Assembly (NCBI GenBank): GCA_036741695.1
Contig: DAINRU010000002.1
Span: forward strand, 70,334 to 134,333
Direction: 5' to 3'
Length of the DNA stretch: 64,000 nt
Source of the DNA: JAFANK01 sp036741695
GTDB taxonomy: Bacteria > Vulcanimicrobiota > Vulcanimicrobiia > Eremiobacterales > Eremiobacteraceae
Each line of letters opens with the position of its first letter. Position 1 is the stretch's first letter. The notes beneath the pieces are model-generated. The model made no database searches and was not told the origin of the DNA. It worked only from the letters and a program-made list of their open reading frames with translations. The position numbers and the translations under genes are program-made. This document shows, in pieces, positions 33,427 through 40,190 of this stretch.

Positions 33427-34931
33427 GCGCCACGAACGGGGGCACAGCCGCGGTCCATCCCGCTCGCACCTATGCGTGGCTCGTCATCGCCCTCGCGCTC
33501 GGGGCGCTGTGCCGCTTCTGGGATTTGACCGGGCCGAGCCTCTTCATCGACGAAGGCTTCGTCTTCCACATCAGCGAGCATCCGCCGGCAGAGATCCTCC
33601 ATCTCGTCGCATATTCAGATTTCCACCCGCCGCTCTTCTATCTCGTCACCCATGTCCTCATGGAGCACCTCCACTGGCAGGAGTGGACCTACCGTTACCT
33701 CACGTCTGCGTTCAGCCTGCTCGGGATCGCTGCGACCTGGGCGATCGCGCGGCGCTGCTTCGGCGAGACAGCCGCCGCGGTGGCCGCCATCGCGCTCGCC
33801 CTCGAGCCGGCGCTCATCGAGTTCGACCGGCTTTATCGGATGTACGCCGTGCTCGTCGCGTTGGGCGCGGTGTCGTGGTGGCTGTTGTTGCGTGCGGCCG
33901 CCGCCGAGGGCCGCGCGCGCATCGCCTGGTGGATCGGTTATGCCCTTGCGGCGATCGCGCTGCCCTACGTGCAGTACATCGGCGCGCTCATCGTGGCCAG
34001 CCAAGGTCTGTATGCGCTGACTGGGATGCGAAAGATGTGGCCGGCGCTCGCCGCCGACCTCATCGCAGGCCTCGCGCTGATCCCGTGGATGTGGGCCATC
34101 AAGGTGCAGTATCCGAACGGCGGCTATGTCATACGGCTCGATTCGCCCGAATTCTCGTGGCCGCACGTCATCCGCGCGAGCGTGGCCTACGGGCTGCCGA
34201 TCGAGTGGATGATGAAGCCCGCATTCGACCCGCTGTTCAGCGCGGGCATCGCGATCATCTTGCTCGCTGGGCTGTACCTCGGCCGTAAGACGCTGCTCCC
34301 GTTTTGGTGCGCCCCGATCGTGGTGCAAGTGGTCGCGTCGCTTGTGACCGGCAAGGACCTCGTCATACCACGCTACCTCTACGTCTACGTGCCGGCGTTC
34401 TGCATAGCATTCGGTGCGCTGGTCGCCGCTGTGCTGCAGACGCGGCTGCGCGTGCTCGGCGCGGCGCTGATCGCGCTCTATGTCGGTATAAGCTCGATCA
34501 GCGTCTACGACCTGATCTTCGTTCCGTTCTACCAGTTCCCGAACTGGTACGAGATCAATGCGGTCATGGCGCCGCGCGAGAAGCGGACCGATCTCATCAT
34601 CATGGACCAGGGTGCGGAGTACTGGGTCGTGCGCGACTTCACTGCGTTTCGCAGTCACCAGATAGAAGGCCCCGCCCTGCCCTCAGACGTCGCCCCCGCG
34701 ATCAGGTGGCTTGCCGGATATCCGAAGCGACGCGTGTGGTATATCGAGAATCAGCCCGGCTTCACCGATCCCGGCCACCGGGTTGAGAGGGCGCTTGATG
34801 CGACGCGCCCCGTGCTCGGGCGGTGGCAGCAGTTGCGCGCCTTCCGCGAAGATATCGTCCGCGTCGTGCTCTACGGCGAACGCTTGGCGCCGGCTGGCAA
34901 AAAAAGAGTCGTCAAGACGACGTCGCCGTAG
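33423..34931 (+). CDS. GT-C membrane glycosyltransferase (paralogue B)
   Basis: A 502-residue protein; GTG at 33423 overlaps the stop of paralogue A by 4 nt, whereas the longer open frame upstream lies inside that gene. Motifs match paralogue A: LFIDEGFVFHIS, YSDFHPPLFYLVTHVLM, FDRLYRMYAV, and the tail IIMDQGAEYWVVRDFTAFRSHQ ... RRVWYIENQPGFTDP. The near-identical order and spacing indicate a tandem gene duplication with substantial divergence. The acidic residues expected for metal or sugar binding are retained in both copies. Its 3' end overlaps the convergent GT gene by 61 nt. Confidence 0.82.
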   Translation: MSATNGGTAAVHPARTYAWLVIALALGALCRFWDLTGPSLFIDEGFVFHISEHPPAEILHLVAYSDFHPPLFYLVTHVLMEHLHWQEWTYRYLTSAFSLLGIAATWAIARRCFGETAAAVAAIALALEPALIEFDRLYRMYAVLVALGAVSWWLLLRAAAAEGRARIAWWIGYALAAIALPYVQYIGALIVASQGLYALTGMRKMWPALAADLIAGLALIPWMWAIKVQYPNGGYVIRLDSPEFSWPHVIRASVAYGLPIEWMMKPAFDPLFSAGIAIILLAGLYLGRKTLLPFWCAPIVVQVVASLVTGKDLVIPRYLYVYVPAFCIAFGALVAAVLQTRLRVLGAALIALYVGISSISVYDLIFVPFYQFPNWYEINAVMAPREKRTDLIIMDQGAEYWVVRDFTAFRSHQIEGPALPSDVAPAIRWLAGYPKRRVWYIENQPGFTDPGHRVERALDATRPVLGRWQQLRAFREDIVRVVLYGERLAPAGKKRVVKTTSP

Positions 34932-36325
34932 CCGGACTGCGTCGACCGCCACGTCACGAACCGGGGATGATTCTTGGCGAGCGTCGTGAACGCGACGGCT
35001 TGCGGATCCGGCAATTCCGACTGATAATCGATGAGCCATACGCGCGGCAGTTTCGCGGCTCGCGCTGCGTCGTTGACGGCATCCTTCGGGTCCGTGATCA
35101 AAAAGACCGGGCGGTGGCTCGCGGCCTCGGAGCCGATGAGGACGTAATACACCATCGAGCTGTCGAAGATCACGGCGTCGCCGGGTTGCACATGGGCGTC
35201 CAAAAAGCGCCGGTATTCCGTCCAGTCGATCGGCATATACGGCGCGAGGAAATGCTTATCGATCGTCCCTGCAGCCATCATCACCGTGAGGCCGGCCACG
35301 AGCGCAAGGGCGGCGGGGCGCGCGCGGGTGTGCCACAGCGTCTGCGCGACGACGACGACAAGCATGATGAGCACCGGAATGGCTTGCAGCAGGTAGCGCT
35401 GACCGAGCAGCAGCTTGCCGGAGAGCACCGAGTAAGCTATCTGCAGCGCCAGGGGCGCGAGCAGGGCCGCGATAAGCCAACGCCTCTGTACGACGACGAG
35501 CACGAGGCCGGCGAGGAGCGAGCACCACAGCGCGATGCTGACGAGCGGCGAGAGCTCAAGTGACAAGGGCAAGCCGTCGACGAGCAAGACGGGAGCCGCT
35601 TGCCACATCTGCGACCAGTGGCTGTGCATCACGTTGTAGGCCGTGCCGCCCAGCGGATACTGCGCGATGAAGATGGGAAGCCACGGCGCGAAGGCGAGGA
35701 AAGCGGCGGCGATCGCGATCCAAAAGTGCGCGCGCCTGCGCTCGAAGACCAGCACGTATCCGATCTGCGCCGCGAGGGTGAAGAAGGCGAGGTACTGGGT
35801 GTACAGGAGCGCGATGGCGCAGATCGCATAGGCCAGCCAGCGCAGCGGCCGATCCAGCTCGAGCGCCCGCAGTAGCAGGGCCCAGGAGATCATGCACAGC
35901 GACCAGAGCATGGCGTACATGCGGAAGAAACCGTCGAAAAAGACGAGCGCTGGACTCAGGGCTACTAAGAGCGCGACGATGGCTCCCCACGGCCCGAGGG
36001 CGCGACGCGACACAGCATACGTGGCGGCGACGCCTGCGATGCCGAACAGCGCGCTGACGATGCGCAGGAGATAGGCACGCGTCGTGAGCGCCAACAGGCC
36101 ATGGCCGATGAGGTAGACGAGCGGCGGATGGAAATCACCGGTCTTGAGGAGCGCGACGATCGCGGGCACGGGGTGTGCGGCGATGAAGAACGTAAACGCC
36201 TCATCGGGCATGGTGGCGTGATGCAGGAGCCCGACGAAGCGCGCGATTGCCGCGAGAACCAGGATGGCGATGAAAACGAGGCGGTCCCGCAGAGCGTTGT
36301 TGGCGGTGGCGTCAAACGAACCCAT
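34871..36325 (-). CDS. GT-C membrane glycosyltransferase (paralogue C)
   Basis: A 484-residue polytopic protein on the opposite strand with the same pattern: TMPDEAFTFFIAAHP, LKTGDFHPPLVYLIGHGLL, FFDGFFRMYAMLW, helices, then VIFDSSMVYYVLIGSEAASH and RVWLIDYQSELPDP. It belongs to the same ArnT/PMT-like group as its neighbours but is more divergent. Its last 61 nt are read on both strands, shared with the end of paralogue B. It is divergent from the pilin genes, whose start is 162 nt away. Substrate and acceptor unknown. Confidence 0.82.
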   Translation of the reverse strand: MGSFDATANNALRDRLVFIAILVLAAIARFVGLLHHATMPDEAFTFFIAAHPVPAIVALLKTGDFHPPLVYLIGHGLLALTTRAYLLRIVSALFGIAGVAATYAVSRRALGPWGAIVALLVALSPALVFFDGFFRMYAMLWSLCMISWALLLRALELDRPLRWLAYAICAIALLYTQYLAFFTLAAQIGYVLVFERRRAHFWIAIAAAFLAFAPWLPIFIAQYPLGGTAYNVMHSHWSQMWQAAPVLLVDGLPLSLELSPLVSIALWCSLLAGLVLVVVQRRWLIAALLAPLALQIAYSVLSGKLLLGQRYLLQAIPVLIMLVVVVAQTLWHTRARPAALALVAGLTVMMAAGTIDKHFLAPYMPIDWTEYRRFLDAHVQPGDAVIFDSSMVYYVLIGSEAASHRPVFLITDPKDAVNDAARAAKLPRVWLIDYQSELPDPQAVAFTTLAKNHPRFVTWRSTQSGYGDVVLTTLFLPAGAKRSP

Positions 36326-36452
36326 CTACTACGTTTTCGGCAAAGCCGTGGTGATAGCAGTCACGGAAAGGCGGGACGTGGCATGCGCAGTCGCGTGCAA
36401 CGGTCTCAAGGGCAGGCCGTGTGGGGATAGACTAGTGTAGGCGCACGTACGA

Positions 36453-36460
36453 GCCGATAG
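36453..36460 (+). promoter_or_regulatory. Candidate sigma-28-like -10 element before the first pilin gene
   Basis: GCCGATAG lies 27 nt before the favoured pilin ATG at 36488. No good TAAA-like -35 is found at 14-16 nt upstream (best is TAGT, 16 nt away), so this site is weaker than those at pilM and crp. Confidence 0.3.
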
Positions 36461-36487
36461 ACATTCGACGGAGATATGAGGACCTTC

Positions 36488-36925
36488 ATGAAAAGATCGG
36501 AACAGGGTTTCACGCTCATCGAGCTGATGATCGTGATCGCCATCATCGCGATCCTCGCAGCCATCCTCATCCCGAACTTCTTGCACGCCCGTGCTGAGTC
36601 GGTGACGGCGGCTTGCGAAGGCAATGAGAAGCAGCTGGCCACGGCCGAAGAGGAATATTCGGTCGACAATGGTGGCGCGTACGCCTCGCTCGCCGTTCTG
36701 ACCACGCCGTATCTCTCCACCACGATCACAGACCCGATCAAAAAAGGCAACGCCTACACCGTCGTGATCCCAGGCACGGGCAGCAACGGCTCCTATCAGA
36801 TCAACGACTCGGGCGGGCACGACACGACGACGACCACGAGCCTGACGCAGACGTCAGGCGGCACGCAGTGTGCGACCTGCTCGAGCGTCGTCTACGCCCA
36901 AGCCTCCGGCATCCACGGCAAATAG
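36488..36925 (+). CDS. Type IV prepilin (PilA-like), copy 1
   Basis: A prepilin of 145 residues: leader MKRSEQG, cleavage before Phe in G-FTLIELMIVIAIIAILAAI, with Glu5 and the hydrophobic N-terminal helix of class III signal peptides. The mature chain is 138 residues, ends with a Thr-rich segment (GGHDTTTTTSLTQTSGG) and a CATC motif near the C-terminus. It should form the pilus fibre after cleavage by the peptidase at 38310. ATG 36488 is preferred because it aligns with the start of copy 2; ATG 36476 with GGAG upstream would give an 11-residue leader. Copy 2 differs at only 6 of 138 mature residues. Confidence 0.93.
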   Translation: MKRSEQGFTLIELMIVIAIIAILAAILIPNFLHARAESVTAACEGNEKQLATAEEEYSVDNGGAYASLAVLTTPYLSTTITDPIKKGNAYTVVIPGTGSNGSYQINDSGGHDTTTTTSLTQTSGGTQCATCSSVVYAQASGIHGK

Positions 36926-37251
36926 CGTCACAACGCCGAGCGATCCCCCGCGTCCGCCGCCGGCGGACATGCGTGTGCGTGCGACGGGCCGGTCCACAAA
37001 TGCATATGCGAAGCTTGTGGGTGCTCCGAGGAGGTGTGTCAAACGTCACAGGTTCTGCACGTCTGCAGTACGCTGGACTTGGGCATTAAAGGAATGGGGG
37101 AGAGGGCAAACTACGCGCCTTCTAGGTATAGCTGCGGACCCGGATGGTCCTCGGCGGGTGCGGCGGCGGCGAAAGCCGACGTCCCTTGATGGGCAAAGAC
37201 TCGTCCGCTCACTCAAGTGAATTCACACAAAGCGAAAGGGTTATCATCTTC
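36926..37251 (+). other. 326-nt spacer between the duplicated pilin genes
   Basis: No convincing gene. A perfect 7-bp stem (GTCCGCC 36952-36958, GGCGGAC 36962-36968) follows the first pilin by 27 nt but lacks a T-tract. The middle contains GGGCAAACTACGCG (near 37106) and later GGGCAAAGACT (near 37192), which recall pieces of the c-di-GMP-I riboswitch, but the rest of that fold was not found. The last 50 nt, AATTCACACAAAGCGAAAGGG, form the ribosome-binding region of copy 2. Confidence 0.35.
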
Positions 37252-37689
37252 ATGAAGAAACTGCAAAAGGGCTTCACGCTCATCGAGCTGATGATCGTGA
37301 TCGCCATTATCGCGATCCTCGCAGCCATCCTGATTCCGAACTTCTTGCACGCCCGTGCTGAATCGGTGACGGCGGCCTGCGAAGGCAATGAGAAGCAGCT
37401 GGCCACGGCCGAAGAGGAATATTCGGTCGACAATGGTGGCGCGTACTCCTCGTTGGCCGTTCTGACCACGCCATATCTCTCCACCACGATCACAGACCCG
37501 GTCAAGAAGGGCAACGCCTACACCGTCGTGATCCCAGGTACGGGCAGCAACGGCTCGTATGAGATCGACGACTCGGGCGGACACGACACGACCACGACCA
37601 CGAGCTTGACGCAGACGTCAGGCGGCACGCAGTGCTCGACCTGCTCAAGCGTCATCTACGCGCAAGCCTCGGGTATCCACGGCAAGTAA
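37252..37689 (+). CDS. Type IV prepilin (PilA-like), copy 2
   Basis: A prepilin of 145 residues with leader MKKLQKG and the mature start FTLIELMIVIAIIAILAAIL. It is nearly identical to copy 1 at both protein and DNA level across the mature region; the six differences are A/S, I/V, Q/E, N/D, A/S and V/I. The CxxC near the end is CSTC. AAAGGG lies 11 nt before the ATG. The divergent leader peptides against near-identical mature parts suggest recent duplication or gene conversion confined to the mature coding part. Confidence 0.93.
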   Translation: MKKLQKGFTLIELMIVIAIIAILAAILIPNFLHARAESVTAACEGNEKQLATAEEEYSVDNGGAYSSLAVLTTPYLSTTITDPVKKGNAYTVVIPGTGSNGSYEIDDSGGHDTTTTTSLTQTSGGTQCSTCSSVIYAQASGIHGK

Positions 37690-37716
37690 ACTCGGGTAGC
37701 TACACAACGCACGCAC

Positions 37717-37740
37717 GAGCCGGTCGGCGACGACCGGCTC
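37717..37740 (+). terminator. Strong hairpin after pilin copy 2
   Basis: A perfect 10-bp stem (GAGCCGGTCG 37717-37726 with CGACCGGCTC 37731-37740) and GCGA loop, 27 nt after the pilin stop. Only a weak T-containing tail (GCCGCATTCT) follows, so it may act as a 3' stabiliser of abundant pilin mRNA rather than, or as well as, a terminator. Confidence 0.55.
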
Positions 37741-37793
37741 GCCGCATTCTAGGGGTGCGTGAGCGGCGTCACAACCAGTACCGACCGGTCCTC

Positions 37794-37801
37794 GCCGATA
37801 A
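37794..37801 (+). promoter_or_regulatory. Candidate sigma-28-like -10 element before the third pilin gene
   Basis: GCCGATAA is an exact match to the sigma-28 -10 consensus and lies 50 nt before the ATG at 37851, immediately after a hairpin that probably ends the previous transcript. No TAAA-like -35 is visible at the expected distance. Confidence 0.35.
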
Positions 37802-37850
37802 CGAAGTTGGGCATTTGATAGGTGGAGGTCGGCACGACGCACTGCACATC

Positions 37851-38285
37851 ATGACAACCACACGGCGCGCCTTCACGCTCATCGAAATGATGATCGTGAT
37901 CGCCATCATTTCGATTCTGGCCGCCATCCTCATCCCCAACTTCATGCATGCGCGCGCGGAGTCGGTGACCTCGTCGTGCGAGATGAACGAGAAGATGCTC
38001 GCCACGGCAGAAGAAGAGTATTCCGTCGACAATAGCGGCCAGTACGTCGCCCTGACCGCGCTCACCACGCCGTATCTCACCGCCCTGCCCACCGACCCCG
38101 TCAAGAAGGGCAACACGTACAGCATCAACACCACGGTGGGAGGGTACGGGTCGTACCAGATATCGGACTCGGGCGGTCACGATTCGACGACGATGACCAC
38201 GATCACACAAGATGGCAGCTCGACGCCGTGTTCGGCGTGCAGCTCGGTCGTCTGGGATCAGAACTCCGGCATACGAGGAAAATAG
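37851..38285 (+). CDS. Type IV prepilin, divergent third copy with Ala at -1
   Basis: A 144-residue prepilin with leader MTTTRRA and mature start FTLIEMMIVIAIISILAAIL. The residue before the cleavage site is Ala instead of the near-universal Gly; Ala is tolerated by some peptidases. The mature chain of 137 residues shares the N-helix, the EEEYSVDN segment, GSYQISDSGGHD and a CSAC motif with the other two copies. It may be a minor pilin or a slowly processed form. The GGAGG at 37823 is about 23 nt upstream, further than ideal. Confidence 0.9.
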   Translation: MTTTRRAFTLIEMMIVIAIISILAAILIPNFMHARAESVTSSCEMNEKMLATAEEEYSVDNSGQYVALTALTTPYLTALPTDPVKKGNTYSINTTVGGYGSYQISDSGGHDSTTMTTITQDGSSTPCSACSSVVWDQNSGIRGK

Positions 38286-38309
38286 CGACCGGAGAACGCA
38301 CGAGAGGCT

Positions 38310-39092
38310 GTGCTCGAGATCGTCGCCCCCGCGATCGCGGCCCTTGTCGGGCTTGCGATCGGCTCGTTTCTCAACGTCGTCATCTACCGCGTGCCACGCG
38401 ATGAATCTATCGCGTTTCCGGCATCGCGCTGCACCACGTGCGGCCATCCGCTTGGGATCCTTGAGAACGTTCCCGTGCTTTCCTGGCTTGTGCTCGCGGG
38501 CCGCTGCCGTGCCTGCAAAACGCCCATCTCATCGAGGTATCCGCTCGTCGAGCTCATGACCGCGGCGCTCTTCTGCCTGTCGGTCTTGGAGTTCGGGGTC
38601 AGCGTGACGGCGCTTGGCGCGGCGTTGCTCAGCGGGTACCTGATCGTCACGGTCTTCGTCGACATCGATCACCTGCTCATCCTCGACTCGCTGACCATCC
38701 CGGTCGCGGTGTGCGGCTTGCTCATCGCGCTGTCGCAAGGTCGCGCGCTGTCCGCGCTCGAGGGCGCGGCGTTCGGGTGCGCGCTCTTCGGCCTCATCTA
38801 CCTCTTGACGCGTGGTGCCGGGTTGGGCCTGGGCGATGTCAAGCTCGCCGCGTGCGCGGGGATCTTTCTCGGCCTGGCGGACACGGTCGCCGCCTCTGCC
38901 GCGGCGTTCGTCATCGGCGCGATCGCGGCGGTTCCGGTGCTGACGATGCGCAGACGCCGAGGCCGGGACGTGCTGCCGTTCGGTCCCTTCCTCGTGCTTG
39001 GGGTTCTCATCTTGGAGTTCGCACCCGACCTTGTGTTCGGTCCCTACAGCGCCTATCAGCAATTCCTCTACCGGCACCTGGGCGGGGGGTAA
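38310..39092 (+). CDS. pilD: Prepilin leader peptidase/N-methyltransferase
   Basis: A 260-residue polytopic aspartic protease. The N-terminal methyltransferase region has SFLNVVIYRVPR and four zinc-type cysteines (C41, C44, C66, C69). The protease aspartates are in VFVDIDHL (D118 or D120) and GLGLGDVKL (D176, the GxGD motif). PilD cleaves the prepilin leader and N-methylates the new Phe. GTG start 24 nt after the third pilin gene, so probably co-transcribed with it. Confidence 0.95.
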   Translation: MLEIVAPAIAALVGLAIGSFLNVVIYRVPRDESIAFPASRCTTCGHPLGILENVPVLSWLVLAGRCRACKTPISSRYPLVELMTAALFCLSVLEFGVSVTALGAALLSGYLIVTVFVDIDHLLILDSLTIPVAVCGLLIALSQGRALSALEGAAFGCALFGLIYLLTRGAGLGLGDVKLAACAGIFLGLADTVAASAAAFVIGAIAAVPVLTMRRRRGRDVLPFGPFLVLGVLILEFAPDLVFGPYSAYQQFLYRHLGGG

Positions 39093-39094
39093 CT

Positions 39095-39109
39095 ACAAAC
39101 CCGGTTTGT
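39095..39109 (+). promoter_or_regulatory. 15-bp perfect palindrome, candidate operator for crp
   Basis: ACAAACC-C-GGTTTGT is a perfect inverted repeat with 7-bp arms, 3 nt after the pilD stop and overlapping the candidate -35 (CAAA 39096-39099) of the crp promoter. The position is right for a repressor or autoregulator site. It is unlike the Crp consensus TGTGA-N6-TCACA. Too short and T-poor for a terminator. Confidence 0.5.
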
Positions 39110-39121
39110 GACTGCCGATAC
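39096..39121 (+). promoter_or_regulatory. Candidate sigma-28-like promoter of crp
   Basis: CAAA (39096-39099), 14 nt, GCCGATAC (39114-39121), 85 nt before the crp start. A second GCCGATGA is at 39158-39165, 40 nt before the start, with only TATC as a possible -35 element 15 nt upstream. Confidence 0.45.
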
Positions 39122-39205
39122 TAGGGATGAAGCGCAGGTATCGCCCATGCGCCCGCGGCCGATGAATCCGTCGCCGCGATTTTGATCTGTTGGAGCCTAA
39201 TCGAC

Positions 39206-39907
39206 GTGCAGAGAACATTCGAAAAACCGCTCGATGCCAGCCTCCTCAAGAAGGTTCCCCTGTTCGCCGAGTTCGGTGATGAAGAGCTCGCCGCGGTCGC
39301 ATCGCTCGTCCAGCCCCGGCGCTTCGCCAAACACGCCGTCCTCGTCTACGAAGGCGACCCGGGTGATGCGCTGTACATCGTGGTCAAGGGCAACGTCGCG
39401 GTGACTCGCCTGTCTAACGAAGGCAAGGAGAGCATCCTCTCGATTCTCAAAGAAGGCGACTTCTTCGGCGAGATGGGCGTGCTTGACGCTTCGCCGCGCT
39501 CTGCAACCATCAAAGCGCTGGGCGACGTCGAGGTCGCGATCCTCTCGCGCAAGGATTTCCTCGACATGCTCGCGCGCAGCGCGCAGATGAGTCTGCGTCT
39601 CGTGCTCACCCTCTCGTCGCGGCTGCGTGCCACCAACCAGGCCATTCAAGCCGCGTCGTATCAGGACATCCGCACGCGGCTCGCGTCATTGCTCATCAAC
39701 CTCGAGAAGAACTTCGGCGAGCGCGTCGAAGGTGGCACGCGGCTCACCCTGCGCCTGACGAATCAAGAAATGGCGAATATGATCGGCACCACGCGCGAGA
39801 CCGTGAACCGCATGCTCAATAGATTCTGGGACGAGAAGCTCATCGACATGCGCACCGCCAACGTCGTGATCACCGAGCACGATAAGCTGCAGGCGATCCT
39901 GCGCTAG
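39206..39907 (+). CDS. Crp/Fnr-family transcription regulator
   Basis: A 233-residue regulator with an N-terminal cyclic-nucleotide-binding beta-roll (LVYEGDPGDALYIVVKGNVAV ... GDFFGEMGVLDASPRSATIKAL, about 45-115) and a C-terminal winged helix (LTNQEMANMIGTTRETVNRMLNRF, about 185-210). The phosphate-binding cassette GEMGVLDASPRSAT contains the Glu and Arg used by cAMP-type effectors. No Fnr-type N-terminal cysteines. GTG 39206 has GGAG 11 nt upstream; TTG 39182 is an alternative. It sits between pilD and pilM and probably regulates motility or adhesion; in other bacteria Crp-type proteins (Vfr) control type IV pili. Confidence 0.92.
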   Translation: MQRTFEKPLDASLLKKVPLFAEFGDEELAAVASLVQPRRFAKHAVLVYEGDPGDALYIVVKGNVAVTRLSNEGKESILSILKEGDFFGEMGVLDASPRSATIKALGDVEVAILSRKDFLDMLARSAQMSLRLVLTLSSRLRATNQAIQAASYQDIRTRLASLLINLEKNFGERVEGGTRLTLRLTNQEMANMIGTTRETVNRMLNRFWDEKLIDMRTANVVITEHDKLQAILR

Positions 39908-39960
39908 CGACCTGGTCGTACGCCGGACGCAGCTCGGCAACGACAGTCCAGTACACTCAA

Positions 39961-39985
39961 AAGGCCGGACCAATAGTCCGGCCTT
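39961..39985 (+). terminator. Hairpin terminator after the Crp-like gene
   Basis: A perfect 10-bp stem AAGGCCGGAC / GTCCGGCCTT with a 5-nt loop, 53 nt after the stop. A-rich 5' flank (CTCAAAAGG) and a modest T content after (CACGTTTGAC) suggest a terminator, possibly acting on both strands. Confidence 0.7.
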
Positions 39986-40087
39986 CACGTTTGACGCCGA
40001 ACGATTGTCCCGTTTTGCGGCATCACTGTGAAACGCGCCCCAGCGCACATCCGAGCCGTCCAACCAGCGTGGGGCGAATAAATGTTC

Positions 40088-40114
40088 TAAATTCCACCTA
40101 TCGGGTGCCGATGA
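40088..40114 (+). promoter_or_regulatory. Candidate sigma-28-like promoter of the pilM-Q operon
   Basis: TAAA (40088-40091), exactly 15 nt, GCCGATGA (40107-40114): the best match in the window to the sigma-28 consensus TAAA-N15-GCCGATAA, differing at one -10 position. It lies 76 nt before the pilM ATG in an otherwise gene-free 283-nt gap that also contains a CGCCCCA/TGGGGCG inverted repeat (near 40035-40075). Confidence 0.55.
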
Positions 40115-40190
40115 TTTTGAGTGAGGTTATCTCTCTCTGAGGCCCCATCCACAAGCATTTCCTGGATGGTTACGAGAGGCTAGGGCGTCT

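Noticed and set aside
37100..37200. Possible c-di-GMP-I (GEMM) riboswitch before pilin 2
   Set aside because: GGGCAAAC and GGGCAAAG patches are present, but the tetraloop-receptor helices and conserved GCAAAGCC segment are not in the right order or spacing.
39095..39109. Crp autoregulatory site of the TGTGA-N6-TCACA type
   Set aside because: The palindrome there has a different sequence and spacing; it is reported as an unassigned operator instead.
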